Positions 58,742 to 64,000 of a stretch of 64,000 nucleotides of DNA are shown here, one piece after another. Each line of letters begins with the position of its first letter. Positions within the stretch are counted from its first letter, which is position 1. The notes beneath the pieces were generated by a model. That model searched no databases. It saw only the letters and a program-made list of their open reading frames with translations, and was not told the DNA's origin. The DNA is from Bacillus sp. FJAT-28004 (GTDB taxonomy: Bacteria > Bacillota > Bacilli > Paenibacillales > Paenibacillaceae), in the NCBI RefSeq assembly GCF_001280845.1, contig NZ_LGHP01000001.1:3560418-3624417 (forward strand), in the 5' to 3' direction. A program made the position numbers and the translations under genes.

Positions 58742-59947
58742 TCAGCCTGCTGGTACGGGCTGAACCGCTTTATTTTTCAGAGCCTCATAGATTTTGCCAC
58801 GCACGAATGCGTCAAGACCCATTGCATTCAACTGCACCGCGTACTCGGCAGGAATATACAGCAGCTGCATTTCTCTTTCCGTGCACAGTTCTTTCAGTTG
58901 TCCATAGAGTATCGAGCGCATAAGTATGCTTCCGCCGCCATATACGCAAATCAGATCGATCTCATTGCGTGCTTTGGTCAGCTGTTTTTTGACATGCTGC
59001 ACAATTTGTCTAACCTGGCTCTCGAGCGGTCTTCTGAGTGTCTTGAGCGCTCGTGCGTGGTACTTATGATTAGGGTTTTTAATGACATCGCTAAAAAACT
59101 GACGCGGGCTATCCGCCAAATGAATAAGACGATTAAACTCCTGCAGCGCTTCTTCAATCGCATAACCGGCGCCATGATGGCTGCCGTGCACGAATTGACG
59201 CAAAAATTTATTGCCCTCCGTAATCGGATACTCTGTAGATCCATCTCCGATATCGACATGAAGAATGCGTTTGTCTTTGAAATAACTGCCGTTGAATTTC
59301 TTATCTACTTCATAAGATTCAAGGAAATCTCCAAAAATTTCGCCCTCTCTCCAACCGCCTGCTGTATCCTTCTGCAGCGTGAAAATAACGGGCGTTGCCT
59401 CTGGAACCACCTTCGCAAACGGGAATACGATTTTTACGGCTACGCGCTGCATGCCCAAATGAACCGTCACATGATGCAAACCAGAGGTAAAACGTTTCTC
59501 GAACTTAGCGGAAGTCTCATCCGTATGCTGCGTAACGGGAAGCGCCGTTGCCATGTCTACCTCCACATCAATTTGTACAGGTATCTTTTTCTCTTCCTCG
59601 TACGCTTTCTGAACCGCCATCGCCGCAATTTGAGCAAGCGTGTTAATGACTGGTAAATCCATATCGCTCTTCAGGTCGATTCCGATTTGTAGATTGTCCA
59701 AAACTTCTCCGCTCTCCAGAGCGAACTTCCCAACATAGTACATTCCTGGTCTTGCTGAAGGCGAATCAATCGTTACAACCAGTTGATCCTGCAAGTTCTT
59801 AATAAAGCTCTCCGGAGTTTGCTCCTCGCTCCATGGAAGCTCGTCCACCGTACAATTTACATTAGGCTGCTGAACCAGCTTGCCATCAATAATAAGATCA
59901 TGCTCACTGTTTCCGTTATCGTTGCCTACAAAGAAATGATAATTCAT
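58742..59947 (-). CDS. ParM/AlfA-like actin-fold protein
   Basis: 401 residues. Actin-fold ATPase motifs: phosphate-1 VGNDNGNSEHDL (about 7-18), phosphate-2 VDIGDGSTEY (231-240) and the adenosine loop YGGGS (336-340). It resembles the ParM/StbA family that polymerises to push plasmid copies apart. Start ATG 59947, with TAGGAGG at good spacing; a longer frame to 60025 has no support. The small ParR-like gene follows 34 bp away. The flanks are housekeeping genes (ndh, greA), so the locus looks chromosomal or integrated. Confidence 0.88.
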   Translation of the reverse strand: MNYHFFVGNDNGNSEHDLIIDGKLVQQPNVNCTVDELPWSEEQTPESFIKNLQDQLVVTIDSPSARPGMYYVGKFALESGEVLDNLQIGIDLKSDMDLPVINTLAQIAAMAVQKAYEEEKKIPVQIDVEVDMATALPVTQHTDETSAKFEKRFTSGLHHVTVHLGMQRVAVKIVFPFAKVVPEATPVIFTLQKDTAGGWREGEIFGDFLESYEVDKKFNGSYFKDKRILHVDIGDGSTEYPITEGNKFLRQFVHGSHHGAGYAIEEALQEFNRLIHLADSPRQFFSDVIKNPNHKYHARALKTLRRPLESQVRQIVQHVKKQLTKARNEIDLICVYGGGSILMRSILYGQLKELCTEREMQLLYIPAEYAVQLNAMGLDAFVRGKIYEALKNKAVQPVPAG

Positions 59948-60028
59948 AATGGCTTTCCTCCTAGAAAAGGTTTTAGGAAACATATCTAGCTTCCATCGGT
60001 CATGTTTTTTTGCTGCAACTGTCATGGT

Positions 60029-60051
60029 AATACTTTGCCATACAAAGTATT
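60029..60051. promoter_or_regulatory. perfect inverted repeat upstream of the actin-like gene
   Basis: AATACTTTG and CAAAGTATT arms (9 bp, perfect) around CCATA, about 80 bp upstream of the start codon. It may be the operator or centromere-like site of the ParR-like protein. No iteron array was found around it. Confidence 0.5.
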
Positions 60052-60167
60052 AGTTTACATCAAGCTATAGTCCCAAAGCCCATTAATCTTTTCTCATCTG
60101 TTTATGTCGTAATATGTTTGTATCGATCGGTTCTTTAACGATGCTGTCGTCTCTGCCCTTTTTCGTC

Positions 60168-60203
60168 AAAAAAAGCTAACCCGCTTGAGGCGGATTAGCT
60201 TTG
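60168..60203 (-). terminator. intrinsic terminator of greA
   Basis: AAAGCTAATCCGC and GCGGGTTAGCTTT (minus strand) pair with one G-U, then TTTTTTTG. Confidence 0.9.
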
Positions 60204-60228
60204 CTGCAATCGTCATTGGGATAATTAT

Positions 60229-60705
60229 TTACGCTCTTATTTCAAGAAGCTCGTATTTAATAACACCCATAGGAGCACTTACGTTAATGATGCTGCCTAC
60301 CGTCTGACCGAGCAGTTCTTTGCCTAGCGGGCTCTCGTAGGAAATTTTATTATCAGCTACATCTGCTTCCTCTGTACCTACGATTTTATATTCGATCTTC
60401 TCGGAAAATTCGATATCGTTTAAAATGACGGTTAAACCGATGCTTACTTTGGATAGGTCTAAGCTCTTTGCTTCGATCACGCGAGCCTTCTTCAGCATTT
60501 TATCTAAAATAAGAATTCTTGTTTCCATAAAGGACTGATCATTTTTGGCTGAGTGATATTCGCTGTTTTCCTTTAAGTCGCCATAACTGATCGCCAATTT
60601 TATCCGTGCAGCCAATTCTTTGCGCTTCACATATTTAAGATCATCCAACTCGGCTTGCAGCTGCTCTAAGCCTTCTTGGGTCAAAATCACTTCATCTTTC
60701 GACAT
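60229..60705 (-). CDS. greA: transcription elongation factor GreA
   Basis: 158 residues, the normal length. An N-terminal coiled coil (residues about 1-75) carries the tip motif YGDLKENSEYHSAK, with acidic residues that reach the RNA polymerase active site. The C-terminal FKBP-like domain includes SYESPLGKELLGQTVGSIINVSAPMG. It cleaves backtracked RNA to restart polymerase. Single gene with its own terminator. Confidence 0.96.
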   Translation of the reverse strand: MSKDEVILTQEGLEQLQAELDDLKYVKRKELAARIKLAISYGDLKENSEYHSAKNDQSFMETRILILDKMLKKARVIEAKSLDLSKVSIGLTVILNDIEFSEKIEYKIVGTEEADVADNKISYESPLGKELLGQTVGSIINVSAPMGVIKYELLEIRA

Positions 60706-60802
60706 CTTAACAACTCCTATCTGCTATCTTGTTTTAATTTTACTCTAAATCCCGAAAATAAGCGAAATTCCACGACCTTCTTTTTAATCCCAGTTGCTGT
60801 CA

Positions 60803-61645
60803 TCATTTTGAAATATCAATAAAACCTTCACCAAACACGTCACGCACATCATGAATCGTAATAAATGCATTTTTGTCGCATGCCTTCACAATTTTTTTCA
60901 ACTGACTTAGTTCCTGCTTGCTAATGACGATATATAAAATTTCCTGCGGCGTGTTCGTATAGTGACCGCGCCCATAAATAACGGTAACCCCTCTGTCCAT
61001 CACCACATTAACCTGCTCGGCAATCTTGCCCTGCTCCTTGGATATAATGGTGACCGCTTTTTTCGGATTAACCCCTTCAATGATGAAGTCCATCACCTTT
61101 GTACCGATATACAGCATCACAATGGTAAGCATCAGCGCCTCGGCACCGATAATGAAATAAGAAGAGAACGCGACAATTAAGTCAAAAAACAACAGCGCGT
61201 AGCTAATGTTCCAATCTAAATACTTATTCGCAATACGCGCCAATATCGTCGTTCCGGCGGTTGTGCCTCCAACGCGGATAATTAGCCCGATTCCTGCTCC
61301 GCCAAACAACCCGCCGAACACAGCGTTTACGATTAATTCGTCAGATTGAATACTCCAGTCAGCTGTTAAATGGAGAAATAGAGAGTGAAAAAGTACCGCT
61401 GCAATCGTATAAATGACCGTCTGCTTATCCAGAAAACGATAACCGACAATGAGCAAGAAGGAGTTGAAAATTAAGCTCATCAGCCATGGCGCCCATCCAA
61501 ATACATAATATAAAATAATCGTTATCCCGGTAACACCGCCTTCACCAAACTCGTTCGGAATAACAAATAAGTTGATTGCTAATGCAAAAATAAGTGCTCC
61601 GATCATAATCATCAATAAATCCAATGCCCTCTTCTTCATATGCAT
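60803..61645 (-). CDS. YitT-family membrane protein (DUF2179)
   Basis: 280 residues. Five or six membrane segments (LLMIMIGALIFALAINLFVIP, GEGGVTGITIILYYVFGWAPW, and others) precede a C-terminal cytoplasmic DUF2179 domain (about 210-275, AVTIISKEQGKIAEQVNVVMDRGVTVIYGRGHYT). YitT proteins are widespread in Bacilli; transport or signalling roles are not settled. Start at 61645, with an ATG two codons on equally possible. Confidence 0.92.
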   Translation of the reverse strand: MHMKKRALDLLMIMIGALIFALAINLFVIPNEFGEGGVTGITIILYYVFGWAPWLMSLIFNSFLLIVGYRFLDKQTVIYTIAAVLFHSLFLHLTADWSIQSDELIVNAVFGGLFGGAGIGLIIRVGGTTAGTTILARIANKYLDWNISYALLFFDLIVAFSSYFIIGAEALMLTIVMLYIGTKVMDFIIEGVNPKKAVTIISKEQGKIAEQVNVVMDRGVTVIYGRGHYTNTPQEILYIVISKQELSQLKKIVKACDKNAFITIHDVRDVFGEGFIDISK

Positions 61646-61735
61646 ACACCCTTCTTATCTAAAAATATATGACTGTAGTATGTCCATCTTATCCGAAATT
61701 GTAAATAATCAGAAAAAATGGCTATATAAAACGAT

Positions 61736-61765
61736 AAAAAGAACACCTCTTTTAGAAGGTGTTCT
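61736..61765 (-). terminator. intrinsic terminator of rlmN
   Basis: GAACACCT pairs with AGGTGTTC; on the minus strand TTTTTATCG follows. Confidence 0.85.
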
Positions 61766-61831
61766 CATATGTTTCACATGATTATCTTTTAAAAGCAGCG
61801 ATTAAAAACGTATGATACGCTTCCAGTGGGA

Positions 61832-62926
61832 TCAAACGACTGAACTTTCTTGACCCAATATCTGCTCTTTGGTTTTTTTGATCTGTTTGCTTCGCAGCTG
61901 GCCGCATGCAGCATCAATATCCGTGCCATGCTCAAGGCGAACACTGCAGCTAATCCCTTGTTTCTTCAGCGTATCGTAGAACGCCCGCACCGTTTCCCGA
62001 TCCGTTCTTTGATATTGGCTATGCTCATCGACTGGATTGTACGGAATGAGATTGACGTTGGCCAGATTGCCTCGGTGACCAATGAGCTGAGCTAGCTCTA
62101 GAGCGTGCTCTTTTTGATCATTAACATCCTTCAGCAATATATATTCCAGTGTAATTCTCCGATTCGTTTTCTCCAAATAATAATCGATGGATTCCATCAA
62201 TTTCTCGATCGGAATCGCACGGTTTATTTTCATAATACGCGTTCTCAGCTCATTATTCGGCGCATGCAAGGAAACCGCAAGATTAACCTGCAAATCCGAG
62301 TCAGCGAATTCAACGATTTTGTTCGCTAAGCCGCTCGTCGATACCGTAATATGTCTAGCTGCGATTGCAAGCCCCTTCTGGCTCTTGATAACGCCGATAA
62401 AGTCCGTCAGGTTCTTGAAGTTATCGAATGGCTCTCCGATCCCCATCACGACAACGTGGCTCACATGCTCGTCCTGCTGCGCTTGATCCAAATGAAGCTG
62501 TACCTTCATAATCTGCTCCACAATCTCACCGCTCGTTAAATCGCGGCTCTTGGCAAGCAGACCGCTCGCACAGAAGCTGCAGCCAATGTTACAGCCTACT
62601 TGTGTCGTAACACAGACGGATAAACCGAATTTATGTCTCATCAGTACTGTCTCAATTAAATTGCCATCATGCAGCTTGAACAAAAATTTATTCGTTCCGT
62701 CCGCTGACTCCTGCCTCGTATGCTCACTAAGCGTTTGAATGACAAAATGTTCAGACAGAAGCTGGATAATCTCTTCTTTCACATCAAGCATATCGGAGAA
62801 AGCCGTTACACGCTTCCGGTAAAGCCAATCCCATACCTGTGACGCCCGAAACTTTGTATACTCTCGTTCTTTCAGCCATTCCGTCAACTGATCAAACGTT
62901 AAACCATATATAGATGCTTTATTCAT
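61832..62926 (-). CDS. rlmN: 23S rRNA (adenine-2503-C2)-methyltransferase (dual-specificity RlmN)
   Basis: About 364 residues, radical SAM enzyme. The cluster-binding Cys112, Cys116 and Cys119 are in [10 protein letters not shown], followed by the [12 protein letters not shown] motif and the AACGQLR motif with the second catalytic Cys near the C terminus. It methylates C2 of adenosine 2503 in 23S rRNA and A37 of some tRNAs. The Cys in AACGQ distinguishes a working RlmN. The ATG at 62926 lies after AAAGAGGA. Confidence 0.95.
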   Translation of the reverse strand: MNKASIYGLTFDQLTEWLKEREYTKFRASQVWDWLYRKRVTAFSDMLDVKEEIIQLLSEHFVIQTLSEHTRQESADGTNKFLFKLHDGNLIETVLMRHKFGLSVCVTTQVGCNIGCSFCASGLLAKSRDLTSGEIVEQIMKVQLHLDQAQQDEHVSHVVVMGIGEPFDNFKNLTDFIGVIKSQKGLAIAARHITVSTSGLANKIVEFADSDLQVNLAVSLHAPNNELRTRIMKINRAIPIEKLMESIDYYLEKTNRRITLEYILLKDVNDQKEHALELAQLIGHRGNLANVNLIPYNPVDEHSQYQRTDRETVRAFYDTLKKQGISCSVRLEHGTDIDAACGQLRSKQIKKTKEQILGQESSVV

Positions 62927-63207
62927 AACTGATCCTCTTTTCAAAACTGCAGCAAGCAGTCCTATTCTAGCTAGTAGGCCGAAACAAACAATCTGCTTAT
63001 TATTGTCCCAAAATTACCTCATTAAAACAAGGGGGGAAAGCGCCCAATTATTACGTTAATGTCCTTGCCTCAGCTTAAATGTAACATTTCTTACAAAAGT
63101 ACCGTCTTCCTATGAAATGGTTTCAACTCGTAAGCCCAATAAAGCAATCGATCTGTACATAATAGCTATCATCATATCCGTAACTAGACTATTTTGGAGG
63201 TGTCAAA

Positions 63208-63951
63208 TTGCCTTTTACTTTTGCTCATCCCCTTTACATAGCTCCATTAAAATCAGTAAAGCCAGCTTACTTTAGCTTAACTGGACTATGTCTTGGAAGC
63301 ATGTCTCCCGACTTTGAATATTTCATTGCGCTGCAGCCCTATCAAACGATCGGCCATACATTTAGCGGGTTGATCTATCAAGCGATACCAATGAGCATCA
63401 TACTCGCTTATTTGTTTCATTATGTTGTAAAAATCCCCTTAGCCAAAAACTTGCCTGCACTAGGCAATCTAGACCATAAAGTATACAGCCTCGTTAGCGA
63501 TTGGAAGCTAAACACGATACAAAGCTGGTTAGTCTTTCTCGTTTCGATCATCATTGGCTTCTACTCGCACATTTTAATCGATGCCTGCACGCATTATTCA
63601 GGGATGTTCGTTACGACATTCACCGTTCTTCGTGAAACGGTAGCTGGCATACCTCTATACAAATGGTTTCAGCGTTCCTTATCGATCATCGGGCTAATTA
63701 TAGAAGCTCTGCTGTTTTACCACTTTTTTAATAAAGTTAAGGTGAGCTCTACTTATACTGGCGTAGCCAAAAAGCTCAAAATCGTATATTGGGCCATTGT
63801 TTTATTTTGTACATTCATGACCTTAGCATTAAAGCTTATCTTCACATCCAGCACCAACTATATTGGCATAACCGTTGTTTCTCCTATTTCAGGGTTTATG
63901 TTGGGCATTCTGATTGCAAGCATCGTTTATCATGGATATACCAAAAAATAA
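63208..63951 (+). CDS. DUF4184 family membrane protein
   Basis: 247 residues. The N terminus MPFTFAHPLYIAPLKSVKPAYFSLTGLCLGSMSPDFEYF is the DUF4184 hallmark (PFTFAHP, SPDFEYF), with later histidines (HILIDACTHYSG) as in the YdjM/phospholipase-like membrane hydrolase group. Five or six membrane segments. Starts at TTG, seven bases after GGAGG. The function is unknown. Confidence 0.9.
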   Translation: MPFTFAHPLYIAPLKSVKPAYFSLTGLCLGSMSPDFEYFIALQPYQTIGHTFSGLIYQAIPMSIILAYLFHYVVKIPLAKNLPALGNLDHKVYSLVSDWKLNTIQSWLVFLVSIIIGFYSHILIDACTHYSGMFVTTFTVLRETVAGIPLYKWFQRSLSIIGLIIEALLFYHFFNKVKVSSTYTGVAKKLKIVYWAIVLFCTFMTLALKLIFTSSTNYIGITVVSPISGFMLGILIASIVYHGYTKK

Positions 63952-63957
63952 GGATAT

Positions 63958-64000
63958 CCCCATTTATCATGAGCTCTCATTATCGGGGCTTATTTTTTTT
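63958..64000 (+). terminator. intrinsic terminator at window end
   Basis: CCCC-ATTTATCATGAG pairs imperfectly with CTCATTATC-GGGG, followed by CTTATTTTTTTT. Confidence 0.82.

Noticed and set aside
58394-59656. 420-codon open frame antisense to the actin-like and ParR-like genes
   Set aside because: It overlaps two well-supported genes on the other strand and has a Cys/Phe/Arg-rich composition typical of antisense frames.
59948-60228. Possible parC-type centromere upstream of the actin-like gene
   Set aside because: Only one inverted repeat was found and no array of direct repeats, so a centromere was not annotated.

Overview
The window looks like a chromosomal segment of a Paenibacillus-like Gram-positive bacterium (order Bacillales). 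The evidence is strong AGGAGG-type ribosome binding sites, frequent GTG/TTG starts, sigma-A-type promoters, Bacillus-style gene sets (hxlAB, mhq, yjlC-ndh, YitT, GreA, RlmN) and long carbohydrate-utilisation genes. No rRNA, tRNA, CRISPR array, insertion sequence or phage block was seen. Organism assignment is inference.

Layout. 1-676: gene-free, with a 285-bp tandem duplication. 677-1451: SRPBCC (AHSA1) protein plus ArsR repressor behind a near-consensus promoter that carries a palindromic operator. 1550-8836: six-gene minus-strand operon with two different cytosine-deaminase-like amidohydrolases flanking a complete Liv-type ABC importer, including a fused LivM-LivG; a PucR regulator is divergent (9090-10766). 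10831-12497: hxlB, hxlA and an HxlR regulator. 12769-14625: SDR and luciferase-like oxidoreductases. 14781-22864: YhgE/Pip membrane protein, beta-carbonic anhydrase, GyrI-like protein, WYL regulator, GNAT, thioredoxin-reductase-like flavoprotein, MraY/TagO-type transferase, VOC protein. 23034-29198: secreted beta-propeller, OatA-like acyltransferase, sigma factor with a DUF4179 membrane partner, alpha/beta hydrolase. 29259-32578: an mhq-type quinone-detoxification operon with MarR regulator and two MhqR-box-like operators. 32774-43043: LacI regulator, GH94 phosphorylase, GH3 glucosidase and a three-gene sugar ABC importer, with four identical-core operators between two divergent promoters; gene content suggests beta-1,2-glucooligosaccharide use. 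43170-48257: metallo-hydrolase, GlsB/YeaQ protein, ABC exporter with a two-component system. 48387-52367: a decayed BadF-type kinase, three methyltransferases and a DbpA-type helicase. 52713-55983: DUF2157/GDYXXLXY membrane protein, a double winged-helix protein, an alkyltransferase-like protein. 56438-58096: DUF1641 protein and type II NADH dehydrogenase with a Rex-like site. 58336-59947: a ParM-like actin with a small ParR-like partner. 60229-63951: greA, YitT protein, rlmN and a DUF4184 membrane protein.

The parts most worth following are the chromosomal ParM/ParR-like pair, the double-amidohydrolase/Liv/PucR catabolic island with unusual active-site residues, the operator-rich GH94/GH3 sugar locus, and an HxlR homologue beside hxlAB that appears to lack the formaldehyde-reactive Cys/Lys pair. 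All starts were chosen by eye from ribosome binding sites, and family assignments rest on motif recognition without database searches.
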